This document shows positions 22,273 to 33,100 of a stretch of DNA of 55,118 nt, in pieces. Source of the DNA: Jatrophihabitans sp. (GTDB lineage Bacteria; Actinomycetota; Actinomycetes; Mycobacteriales; Jatrophihabitantaceae); the NCBI GenBank assembly GCA_036399055.1, contig DASWNX010000019.1, forward strand, positions 1-55,118. The letters are read 5' to 3'. Under the pieces are notes generated by a model. The model saw nothing but the letters and a program-made list of their open reading frames with translations. It was not told the origin of the DNA and ran no database searches. Numbering within the stretch: the stretch's first letter is position 1; each line of letters begins with the position of its first letter. Both the position numbers and the translations under genes were made by a program.

Positions 22273-23299
22273 AGAGCAAGTCCGCCCCCTCTCCGGACTC
22301 GGACGTCACAGACTCGGGCCGGCTGGCCGGTCGCTGGCCGGCCTGCCGGCTGAGCGCGGCGGTGAACCGGCGCATCACGAATTGCACTCCCTCGGCTGTG
22401 ACCGAGCGCAGGTTCGGCTCGAAGAAGGCGCTCCGGAAAGGGATGCCGGTGATGATCTCGTAGGCGGGGAAGTAGTCGATGCGCTCATGCTCGGCGGCCA
22501 GCTGGCCGGCGACCGCTCGCAGCACGGACTTGGAGTAGGTGTTGGCGGTCAGGGCATGCTCGCCAGTGGCGGTCGCGGTGAGCGGCACCGGGGACACGGT
22601 GAGCAGCAGCCGCAGCCCCGGGTTGACCTTGTGCGCCAACGCGAGGGCGGCCAGGACGTCCTGGCGCACCCGGTCGAAGGTGTGGTTGCTGAACACGTGG
22701 CGCTCGGGGTCGAAGTCACCGCGCACGGTGCCGGGGCACACCGGGTACGTCACGCCGGTGCCGCGGTCATGCCAGGCCTCGGTCAGGCCCAGCGTGAAGA
22801 CCAGGCAGCTCGCCTCGGCGACCGCGCTTCGGATGGCAGCCAAGGTCACCTCGCGCGCGGCCAACATCGCCTCGGCCGAGTCGTAGCCGGCCGGCTCGAC
22901 GGACGGGCGGAACGGGTCGAAGTGCCGGCCGTCGGAGATCCAGCTCTCGGCGCCGGGGCTCTCGGCGCCGGTCGCCCAGCCAAGCCATTGACGCAGCGTC
23001 GCCGCGGTGTAGATGTTGCCGGCGCGGAAGGAGAACACCCCGTACTGGCGAGCCGCTCGCTGCTCGGCGGTCAAGCCGGGCGGCGCCGGCTCGGCGTCAC
23101 GCCAGTTCATTCCCAGATCGAGCAGCGTCCGGCCGATATGACGGGCGAAGCACGAGCCGGCGGTGAGGATCGGGTCGTCCTGCCCCAGCGCGAACTTCGG
23201 CGTCCACAGCTCATCGATGTCGGCCATCTCGGGCTCGGCCGCCGCCGAGCGCCAGAACGAGCGGGCCGGCAAGGACTGGTACGGGTTCGCCGCGCTCAT
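22235..23299 (-). CDS. GSCFA-domain protein
   Basis: 354 aa. The family name motif is present as LTAGSCFARHIGRTL (residues 45-59). Further on are QYGVFSFRAGNIYTAATLRQ, FTLGLTEAW, a NHTFDRVRQDVL helix and LLLTVSPVPLTAT. The late YFPAYEIITG segment is also usual for GSCFA proteins. The family is SGNH-related and thought to have esterase or acyltransferase activity, but few members are characterised. Its start overlaps the thioesterase stop by ATGA, and its end overlaps the next SGNH-like gene. Both belong to the NRPS operon and may tailor or release its product. Confidence 0.9.
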   Translation of the reverse strand: MSAANPYQSLPARSFWRSAAAEPEMADIDELWTPKFALGQDDPILTAGSCFARHIGRTLLDLGMNWRDAEPAPPGLTAEQRAARQYGVFSFRAGNIYTAATLRQWLGWATGAESPGAESWISDGRHFDPFRPSVEPAGYDSAEAMLAAREVTLAAIRSAVAEASCLVFTLGLTEAWHDRGTGVTYPVCPGTVRGDFDPERHVFSNHTFDRVRQDVLAALALAHKVNPGLRLLLTVSPVPLTATATGEHALTANTYSKSVLRAVAGQLAAEHERIDYFPAYEIITGIPFRSAFFEPNLRSVTAEGVQFVMRRFTAALSRQAGQRPASRPESVTSESGEGADLLCDDAVLDYYNAR

Positions 23300-24114
23300 G
23301 GCGTCAGCCGCGGCTGGGTGGCCGGCCAGTCGAGGTCGGCCCTCGGATCGTCCACGTCCTTCGCCGCGACGTCGCCCTTCGCCGCGACGTCGGCTAGCAG
23401 GGCGGCGATGCTCTGCTGATGGGCGTTGAGGAAGAAGTGGTCGCCCGAGTAGAGGCGCCGTCGCACCGGCCGGCTGCTCTCCAGGGACCAGCCGGCGGCT
23501 CGGTCGAGCTCGACATGGGGGTCCTCCTCGCCCAGCAGCAGGTGGATCGGCAGGTCCAGCGGCGGCTCGGGGCGATAGACGTAGAGCTCGCTCAGGGCGA
23601 AGTCAGCACGCAGCCCTGGCAGCACCAGCTCCATCAGCTCCTGGTTGCCCAGCAGGTCCGTGGCCGTGCCGTTGTACTCACCCAGCGCCGCGATCAGCTC
23701 GGCGTCGCCCAGCTCGTGCAACCGGCGCCGGACCGCCCGGGTCTGCGGGGCCTCGGCGCCGGACACCCAGAGGCTGGTCGGCTCGGGCAACCCGCCCCGG
23801 CGTAGCTGGCGAGCCACCTCAAAGGCCACCAGCGCGCCGAGGCTGTGGCCGAAGAAGGCGAACGGCCGGTCGGCCAAGCCGGCTACCGCCCGAGTCAGCC
23901 GGGCCACCAGCTCGTCCATGTCCGCCAGCGGCGGGTCGAACAGCCGCACGCCGCGAGCGGGGAGCTGGGCGATCCGCAGCTCCAGCCGCGGTCCGAGCAG
24001 CGCCTGCCAGGGCAGGAAGGTGTTGGCGTTGCCGCCGGCGAAGGGAAAGAGGAACAGCCGCATGGCGCCGGTCGGGTTGGCGCCGGCGGTGAACCAGGCT
24101 TCGTCGGTGTCCAC
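23296..24114 (-). CDS. type II thioesterase
   Basis: 272 aa from the GTG at 24114, with AAGGA nine bases before it. A further start at 24186 would overlap the NRPS end and has no such support. Alpha/beta-hydrolase: LFLFPFAGGNANTF (oxyanion region), Ser91 in FFGHSLGAL, an Asp in LLGEEDPHVE and His in YSGDHFFLNAH complete the usual triad. External thioesterases remove wrong or stalled acyl groups from carrier proteins. It follows the last NRPS-PKS gene by 58 bases. The C-terminal tail has an 18-bp in-frame duplication (DVAAKG). Confidence 0.93.
   Translation of the reverse strand: MDTDEAWFTAGANPTGAMRLFLFPFAGGNANTFLPWQALLGPRLELRIAQLPARGVRLFDPPLADMDELVARLTRAVAGLADRPFAFFGHSLGALVAFEVARQLRRGGLPEPTSLWVSGAEAPQTRAVRRRLHELGDAELIAALGEYNGTATDLLGNQELMELVLPGLRADFALSELYVYRPEPPLDLPIHLLLGEEDPHVELDRAAGWSLESSRPVRRRLYSGDHFFLNAHQQSIAALLADVAAKGDVAAKDVDDPRADLDWPATQPRLTP
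23357..23392. repeat. 18-bp tandem duplication in the thioesterase tail
   Basis: Two units ending TTCGCCGCGACGTCG encode DVAAKG-type repeats near the C-terminus. In frame. Confidence 0.75.
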
Positions 24115-24172
24115 GTGACTCTTTCCTTCAGGGAGCGGTTCTTCAACACAGGCCGCAGCTCTCAGCACACGG

Positions 24173-27100
24173 TCAGCAGTTCTCATACACCGGCAGCTCG
24201 GCCGCGTCGAGGGCCGCGTTCACGCTCTGGGCGATCGCCTGCGCCATCGGCGGGCGGACGATGCCGTAGTGGGTGGTGTCCAGCACCGAACAGCTGACCA
24301 GACCCGGCAGCAGCGCGTGCCACAGCTGTCGCCTCTGCGCTGCCGAGCCCTGTTCGGGCAGACCCGCCACCGGCCGGCCGGCCAGCCACAGCTCGGTCGG
24401 CGTCTCGGCCAGCGCCGGCAGCTCGTAGTGCGCCATGCTGGCCAGGTTGGCGCGGCAGCAGCGCGCCAACCGGTCGGCGTAGGCCGCTGCCTCGACCCCA
24501 CCGCCCGCCGCTGATCGGTCCACCGTGGGGACGCCGGCTGTCGGGGCGTCGGACGGGTGACTCGCCTTCGCGCCGTGCCCGAGCTCCAGCGCGAACACGG
24601 TCCTTAGCTGTTGCTCGTCGTAGGCCTGCAGGGACGTCCCGCTGCCGGGTGGTGGCGGATCGAGCAGGTAGAGCGCGGTCGCCGGCTGACCGGCCGCCTC
24701 GCACTCGGCGGCCATGGCCAGCGCGACCCAGGCGCCGAATGACCAGCCGGCCAGCCGCCAGCGCCGCTGGGCTCGGGGAAAGCGCTTGTGCAACGCCTGG
24801 TGATAGCGCCGCGCGCGCTCGTCCAGCGACCACGGCGGCAGCTCCGGCCGGTACAGCGCGGGGTCGGCGATCAAGCAGACGGTCAGCCGTGGGTCCAGCG
24901 CCGACACCAGCGACCGGTAGGCCTGAATGTCACCACCCACCGGGTGGATCAGGCACAGCAGGTCGTTTCCGGTGCCGGTCTGCCAGACCTCGACCGTCAC
25001 CGGCTCGCCGGAGCCGTCGCCGGTCGCCGCGCCGGCGGCGATGCCGTCCGTCGCTGCCGCGCCTGGCGCCAGTGCGGCGCCGCCGGCTGTCGCCTCGTAC
25101 TGGGCCAGCACCTCAGCCAGGCTGGCCCGGTGGCTCAGCCGGGCCAGCTCGATGTCGACGCCGAAGCGCTGCTTCACCTCACCGATCAGGTCCAGCAGGA
25201 CCAGCGAGTCGGCGCCCAGGTCATACAGCGAGGCGGCGGGATCGAGTCGGTCCACGCCCAGCCAGCGACACAGGCAGTCCGCCAGGTGCTCGGCCACCCA
25301 GCCGTTCGAGTGCGGCAAGCCGTTCGAGTGCGGCAAGCTGGTCGCGGTGGTGACCGTCCTGGCGCCGTCGGCGGTCGAGCCCATCGGCGGCACCGGCGCG
25401 CGGTCCGCGTGATGGCCCGCGCCGGCCGTCGGCGCGTAGAAATCACGGGCCTGTTCCAGAGGGGTGGTGCTGACCAGCACCTGCGGCAGCCCCAGCCGTA
25501 ACGCCCGGGCGAACACCCGCTGGGCCTCGGCCACCGCGAGCCCGACAGCCAGGTGCGCCTGGTGGCGGGCGTCGCCGCGCAGGGCCTGGCGCGCCATGCC
25601 GACCTCGCTCCAGACGTCCCAGTCGATGCCCAGGCGCTCAGTGCTCTCAGCCTGGCCCCGATAGCGGGCGAAGCCGTCGGTCAGGCCGTTGGCGGCGGCG
25701 TAGTCGAGCTGCCCGATGCCTCCGAACAGAGCCGACATCGAGGAGCAGTAGGCGGCGAAGGCCGGTTGGTAGCGCTGGATAAGGCCCTCCACGAGCAGGC
25801 AGCCGTGCAGCTTGGCGGCCATCGCCTGCCGCATCGCGGCCGCGTCGCGCCGGGCGATCAGAGCCCCGGCTGCCACGCCGGCGGCATGCACCACCCCGTC
25901 GAGCCGGTCGAGGTGTCGCTCGAGCCGGCCCAGCACCGTCTCAAGCGGCTCCTGGGCCAGGTCGGCCTCGACCAGCTCGATCCGGTCAGCCCAGCTCGCG
26001 AGGTCAGCCGGCAGCTTCGCGCGCCGGGCCAACAGGACCACCCGGCAGTCGGCCTGAGCCAGCAGCCAGCCGGCGATGCTGCTGCCGACACCGCCGGTGC
26101 CGCCCAGGACCAGGTAGACGCCGCCGTCGATGGGCGGCCCGCCGGCTGTCCCGGCAACGCCGTCGACCGCGCTGCCGACCGGCTCGGGCGCGGTCACCGG
26201 CAGGGTCGCCGGCTGCCACCAGTAGCCCTGGCGCAGTGCCAGCCGTCGCGGCAGTCCGACCTCGGCGCCGGTGCCCATCCCGGCCAGCAGCGCTGCCAGC
26301 GGCGCCGCCCAGTCGGCCGGGTCGGGGCAGGGCAGGTCCAGCCACCGCCCGTCGACACCGCATTCCTGGGGCGCCACCTCGCAGGCGCCGGCCAGCAGGC
26401 CGAACTCCGGCCGCGCGACGTCGCCTTGGACCGGCTGCCCCTGGTAGGACAGCCACCAGAGCCGCAGTCCGATAGCCGCCGGGAGGCCGGCCACCGCCTG
26501 CAGCAGCGCAGCCGGCGTGTCCAGGCAGGCCCAGCCGGCGCGGCTGAGCGCGTGCTGGCCGACCGGACCGTCGACCGCCAACGGCAGCGCGTGCAGCCAA
26601 TCGATGCCGACCTCAGCCGGAAGGCTCAGCTCGTTCAGCAGCCGCGACAAGGATGCCGGGTCACCTGGATCGACCTGGTAGGCGTCGTCACCGGCCAGCT
26701 TGGCGAATGCGTCCCCGGCGCTGACCCGGACCACCCGGGAGTAGGCCTCGTCGAAGGGCCGCAACGCCTCGGCCGGCGCCGGCCGAGCCGTCATGATGAC
26801 CAGCAGCCGGGATGTCCGGGCGCCGCCGCCGACGGCTGCGCGGCGCCATCGCGCCCACTGCGGCTGGTGCAGCCAGGCGTCCTCAGGTAGACGCTCCAGG
26901 GCGGGCGGAGCCGCCGGAGCGGGCTGGGCGGTTGCCGGCGCCGCCCGTCCGAAGTCGAACTCCGCGAGCTCGAAGGCCGGCGGCGGGAAGTCCCACGGTG
27001 GCTGGGATGGTCCGGCAGGCCAGCGGAGCGTGGCGCCGCTCAGCCAGGCGGCGCTCAGCGCCTCGATCCGCTGATCATCGACCGGCTCACCGGCTTCGAC

Positions 27101-30100
27101 CGGCTCACCGGGGGGTGCCAGCACCCCGGCTGTCGTGCGCAGCCATGCCACCGCGCTGGTCACATCCGGGCAGTGCGCCGCCATCCGCCAGCGGCGAGCG
27201 GGCCGGCCGGCCTGCAGGTGCCGCAGGACCTGCCGATAGCTCTCGGGGCGCCCGGTCAGGTAGTCAGCGATCCGGTCGGCGTCGGCGCGCAGGGCCGCGG
27301 CGCTGCTGCTGGACAGCATCAGCAGGGCGGGCGGACAACCAGCGCCGGCTGCCGACTGGGGCGCTGCCCACGGTGCCGACTGGGGCGCTGCCCATGGTGA
27401 CGACGGTGACGATTCAGCGGCCTCCAGCACCAAGTGGCTATTGGTGCCGCCGATGCCGAAGCTGCTCACCGCGGCCACCCGCGGCCGCCCGGCCGGCCAG
27501 CGCGCCGCCTCGGTCGGGATGTAGAACGGCGCCGGGTCGGGCCCGAGCTCCGGATTGAGACGGTGGAAGTCGACATTCGGCGGGATCACCCCCGCATGCA
27601 CCGCCAGGGTGGCGCGGACGAGCCCGATGACCCCGGACGCTGCGCCGAGGTGCCCGATCTGGCTCTTCACCGAGGACAGCGCGCACTGGGCGGACTCGGC
27701 CAGCTCGTAGGCCTGGCGCAGCGCGCCGACCTCGACCGGGTCACCGAGCCGGGTGCCGGTGCCGTGCGCCTCGACGTAGCCCAGCTCGGCGCTGGTGCGA
27801 CCGCTGCGCCGCAACGCCGACCGGATGACCTCGCGCTGGCCGGCAAGCGCCGGTGCGCTGTAGCTGAGCTTGGCGGAGCCGTCGTTGTTGACCGCCGAGC
27901 CGGTGATCACCGAGTAGACGGTGTCGCCGTCGCGCTGGGCCAGCCGCAGTGGCTTGAGCACCACCACGCCGACCCCGCTGGCGCCGATGGTGCCGCTGGC
28001 GTCGTCGCTGAACGGGCGGCAGTGGCCGTCGGAGGAGAAGACGTGCTGCGGCCGGTAGCGGTAACCCTGGCTCAGCAGCGGGTCGACCAGCACACCGCCG
28101 ACCAGCATCACCTCGCTGTCGCCCTGGCGCAGCATCCCGGCGGCGACGTGCACTGCCAGCAGCGAGCTGGAGCAGGCGGACTGCACGGTGAAGGCCGGCC
28201 CGGTCAGGCCCAGGTGATAGGCCGCCTTGGTGGCCAGGAAGTCCTTGTCATGATGCAGGGCCAGCTGGAAGCTGTCCGGCAGCCGGGCCGGGTCGCCCTC
28301 GCGCAGCATCGACTGGAAGTAGGTGTTCTCACCGCAGCTGGCCACCAGCCCGACCCGCTGATCGGCCGGCTCGGCGATGCCCGCATGGGCCAGCGCCTGG
28401 ACGCAGCTCATCAGCAGGTGCCGCTGCTGCGGATCCATCAGCAGGGCCTCTTGCCGGCTGATCCCGAAATGGCCCGGGTCAAAGGCCAGCACGCCGTCCA
28501 GCTGGCTGCGGGCGCCCACCAGCCCGTCGGCGGCGTCGAAATGCTCGATGCCCCGCCGGCCGGCGCACACCAGGTCCCAGAAAGCGGCCAGGTCACTGGC
28601 GCCGGGCAGCCGGACCGCCATGCCGATCACCGCGATCGGCTCGATCGCCGATCCGGCCGGTGCCGGCTCGGCAGTGTCGGGACGGTCCGCGACGCGGACG
28701 CCGCCGCCGATCCGAGGCTGGTCCGCGGCGCCGTCGACAAACCTGGCCAGCCCGCGGATGGTGACGTGCTCGAAGAGGTCGGCGATGCTCAGCGACAATC
28801 CCAGCTCGGCGGTGCAGCGCAGCTGAAAGCGCATCAGGCCGAGGCTGGACGCGCCGGCGTCGAAGAACCGCTCATCGAGGGAGATCGGGCTGCCGATGAC
28901 CGCCTCGAACAGCTCGCTCAGCTGAGCCTGCCGCGTGGTCAGGTCCAGCGCGTCGCCGGTGCGCTGGCGCAGCTCCTCACCCGGCGCGCTCAGCATCCGG
29001 CGGCGGTCCAGCTTGCCGCTGGCGGTCCTGGGCAACGCCGCCAGCAGGCGGAACCGGTTGATCCGCACGTAGGAGGGCAGCAGCGGGGCCAGGTGCTCGG
29101 CCAGCTCGGCAACCGAAGGCGGGTCCGCGCGGCACTGCAGGCAGGCCACCAGCTGCTCGCCGTCGAGCACCACCACCGCCGCGGTGATCGCCGGGTGCCG
29201 CAGCAGGGCGGCCTCCACCTCGCCCAGCTCCAGGCGATGGCCGCTCACCTTGACCTGGTGATCCTCACGGCCCAGGTAGTGCAGCAGCCCCTGCCGGTCG
29301 AACCGGGCCTGATCCCCGGTCCGGAAGAAGCGCCCGAGCCCGGGCAGCTCGAGGAAGCGGGCCCGGTTGAGCTCGGGGTCATCCAGGTAGCACGGCGCGA
29401 CCAGCGGGCCGCCGATCAGCAGCCGGCCGGGGCAGTCCGGCGGAACGGGCTGGCCGGCCTCGTCGACCACCCGTAGCCAGTGGTTGGCCACCGGCTCTCC
29501 GATGGCCGGGCGGACCGGCCAGCGCGCCGGGTCGCCGTCCAGGCATAGGCTGCTGACCACGTGGGTCTCGCTGGGGCCGTAGTGGTTGAACAACCGGGCG
29601 CCGGGCATGCGTGAGAACCAGCCGCGGATCGCCTCGGTGCACAGCAGCTGCTCGCCCGCGGTGACCACCTCGCGCAGCCCTCGCGGATAGCGGCCCAGCA
29701 GGACGCCGTGCTCGGCGAGCAGCTGCAGCGCCACGTAGGGCATGTAGATCCGCTCGATGCCTGCCGAGTCCAGTTGCTCCAGCAGCGCGGGCGCGTCCTG
29801 GCGCCAGCCCGGCTCGATCACATGCAGGCATCCGCCGCCGCACAGCGTCGAGAAGATCTCCTGGAACGAGACGTCGAAGGACAGCATGGAGAACTGCTGG
29901 GTGACCGCCTCGGACGCCAGGTCACCGGCCTCGTGCTGCCACTGCAGCAGGTTGCACAGCACCTCATCGGGCACCTGCACGCCCTTCGGCGTGCCGGTGG
30001 AGCCGGAGGTGAACAGGGTGTAGAGCGGCCGCCGACCAGCGTGCGGAGGCAGCGCCGGCCCGGTCGCGGCGCGCAGTCGCACCGGGTGCCGGGGCAGGTC

Positions 30101-33100
30101 GCCGGTGTCGATGACAGCCGTGGAGTCCGGTGGGAGAAGGACGCACAGCGGGTCGATCTGGCTCAGGATGTGGCGCAGCTGCTCCGGCGGGTACTCCGGG
30201 TCCAGCGGCACGATGGTCAGGTTGAGCCGGGCCAACGCCAGCAGCGCCACCACATGCTCGACCGAGGCCTCCAGGTGTAGGGCCACGCAGCAGGGCTGGT
30301 CATCAGCTGAGGGCAGCGAGTAGTTCGCCAGCAGCTCAGCGGCTAAGGCGCCTGCGTAGGATTCGAGTTCGGCGTAACTGACGGCCCGGTCGCCGGCCCG
30401 CAACGCCGGAGCGTGCGGCGAGCGCCGGACCTGGCGGTCAAAGCCCTCGGCCACCGTGGCGTAGCTCAGCGTCCTGCTCGGGCCCCGGCCGGGCTCGGGC
30501 AGGCCGGCGCGGTAGCCGGCCACCAATTCCGACAACGTCGCCGACCGTCCCTCGACCAGCCAGTCCAGCCCCTGGGAGAACAGCGCGGCCAGCGCCTGGG
30601 CGTCGGCGCGGTCGAAGTAGGCGTCGGCGTACTCCCAGAGGCAGTCCAACCCCTCGGCGTGCTCGAGCACCGTCAGGGTCAGCGCGCACTTGGCGTGGGC
30701 GGGGGCCGAGAACTCCGGACGGCTGGAGCAGCCGGGCAGCGCCAGGCTGGCGAAGTCGGTGTTCTCCAGCACGAACAGAAAGTCGAACAGCGGCCCGTCC
30801 TCGCGGAACCGGTGATCGCTGAGCACGTCGGCCAGCGCCACGTCCTGCCGGTCCAGCACCGCCTTGCTTGCCTCGCTGTGGCGTCGCAGCTGCTCCCGCA
30901 AATCCTCGGCCGGGTCCAGCGGCAGCGGGATGAGCACGGTGTTGGCGAACATCCCGACGCTGGCCTCGAACTCCTGCACCGGCCGGTTGGCGACCGGGCT
31001 GGCGATCAGCGGCCGGTTCCGGCCGGTCACGCCGTACAGGCTCCAGGCGAACACCCCGAGCATCAGCTGGAACCGGGTCAGCCCCAGCTCGGCGCCGAGA
31101 CGGTCAAGCTCGGCGCGGCGGGCCTGACCCAGCTCGACGCGCTTCAACCGCCCGGGGGGACGGGCCGCCGCCGTCACCGGCTCAAGAGGCTCCGAGACCT
31201 CCGCCAGCTCGGCGTAGTGGGCCTGCAACTGCGCGCGCTGGAGGGCGTAGGCCGGCCGGCTGAACCACTCGGCCTGCCAGTCGGCGTAGTCGAGCGGGGT
31301 GGGTGCGGAGTCCGCGCCAGGCGCCGGGGCCGCCCCGAGCGCGGCGGCGTACTCGGCCGAGAGCGTCTGCAGCAGCAAGGTGACCGACCAGCCGTCCACG
31401 GCGATGTGGTGCAGCCGCAGCAGCAGCACCCCGCCGTCGCCGTCGGCCAGCCAGCAGGTCTGCAGCATCCTCGGCCGAGCCAGGTCGAACGGCTCGGCGA
31501 ACAGCCGGTCGGCGAACGGGCGCCAGTCACTGGTCGGCGGGGAGCCGGGCTGCCGGTCCGGCTCCAGCCACGGGTCATACGGCTCGGCCACCACCTGGCG
31601 AAGGCCGTCGGCGGCGGGAGAGAAGCCGGTTCGCAACGCCGGGTGACGCGCCACCACCCGTCGCGCCGCATGCCGCAGCGCCGGCACGTCGACGACGCCG
31701 GCCAGCCGGAAAGCCAACCCGACGTTGTAGGCCACCGACTGCGGGTCCTGCTGCTGCAACAACCACAGCCGCTGCTGCTCGGTGGTGGCCGGCGCCGAGC
31801 TCGCGCCCGCCGCCGTCACCGGCGCCGGATAAGGCGAGTCAGCCTGGTCCCGACCGGTCGCGATCGCCTCGGCCAACTGCCCGAGCTCGGCCTGCAGCAC
31901 CAGCCCGGCCGGCAGCTCGCTTCCCCAGCGCCGCCGGACCTCAAAGCGCAAGCGCAGCGCCTTGAGGGAGTCGCCGCCGTTGGCGATCCAGCGGTCACCC
32001 GGGCGCAGCCCGCTCACCCCCAGCACCTCGGCGGCCACGTCCAGCACCTCCCGCTGCCATTCAGTGACCGCTGCCGAGCCGGCGTCGGCGCGCCATGGCG
32101 GGTCCTCGCGGCTGAGCAGCGCGTCCCGGTCGACCTTGCCGTTGGCAGTCAGCGGCAGGGACTGGAGGAGATACACCCGGTGCGGGCGCATGTAGGACGG
32201 CAGGCTCGCCGCCAGGTGGTCCTCGAAGGCCTGGAACGTCAGCTCCTGGCCCAGCACCAGATAAGCCAGCAGCTCGTTGGCGCCGAGCGCGTCACGACGG
32301 GTGCAGACGTAGGCCTGGCGCACCGCCGGATGAGCCAGCAGCTGCCGCTCCAACTCGCCCGGCTCGATGCGGAAGCCACGCACCTTGACCTGGCGGTCGG
32401 TCCGGCCGACGTAGCAGATCAGGCCGTCGGCGTCGCGGCGGACCAGGTCGCCGCTGCGGTAGTAGCGCTCGCGCCCGCCGTCCAGCCACGGCAGCCGGAG
32501 GAAGCGCAGCGCCGTCTCATCGGCCAGGTTGCGGTAGCCGAGTGAGACGGCCTCGCCGCCGAGGTAAAGCTCGGCTGTCTCCCCGTCGGCGGCCAGGCGC
32601 CCGTCCTCGGTGACCAGCAGCGCCTCGGTGCCGGGCAACGGCCGGCCGATCGGCACCACGTCGGCGTCGAAATCCCGGGGGATCGGGTGGCAGAGCGCGA
32701 ACGTGGCGGTCTCGGTGGGCCCGTAGACGTTGTGCAGCACGGTGTGGCTGCCGGGGTTGTCGCGGTACCAGCGCTTGATCAGCGCGGCGTTGAGCTGCTC
32801 GCCGCCCACCAGCACCTGGCCGACGCCGGCGAAGCAGTTCCGCACCTGGTCGATGACCGCGTTGAACAGCGCCGTCGTGATGAACAGCGTGTCGACGCGC
32901 TCGGCCAGCAGCGCCGCCGCGAGCCGCTCCGGCGCCTGCACCGTCTCGTCGTCGAGGATCACGCAGCAGGCGCCGGTCAGCAGCGGCGTCCAGACCTCGA
33001 AGCTCAGCGCGTCGAAAGCCGGGTTGGACAGGCTGGCATAGCGCGCGGCCTTGTCGAGCTGGAGATAACCCGGCCGGGCCAGCCGCAGGATGCCGGCGTC

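Noticed and set aside
27434-32545. long plus-strand open frames opposite NRPS3
   Set aside because: They mirror NRPS codons on the other strand, are Gln/Arg/Gly-rich and carry no domain.
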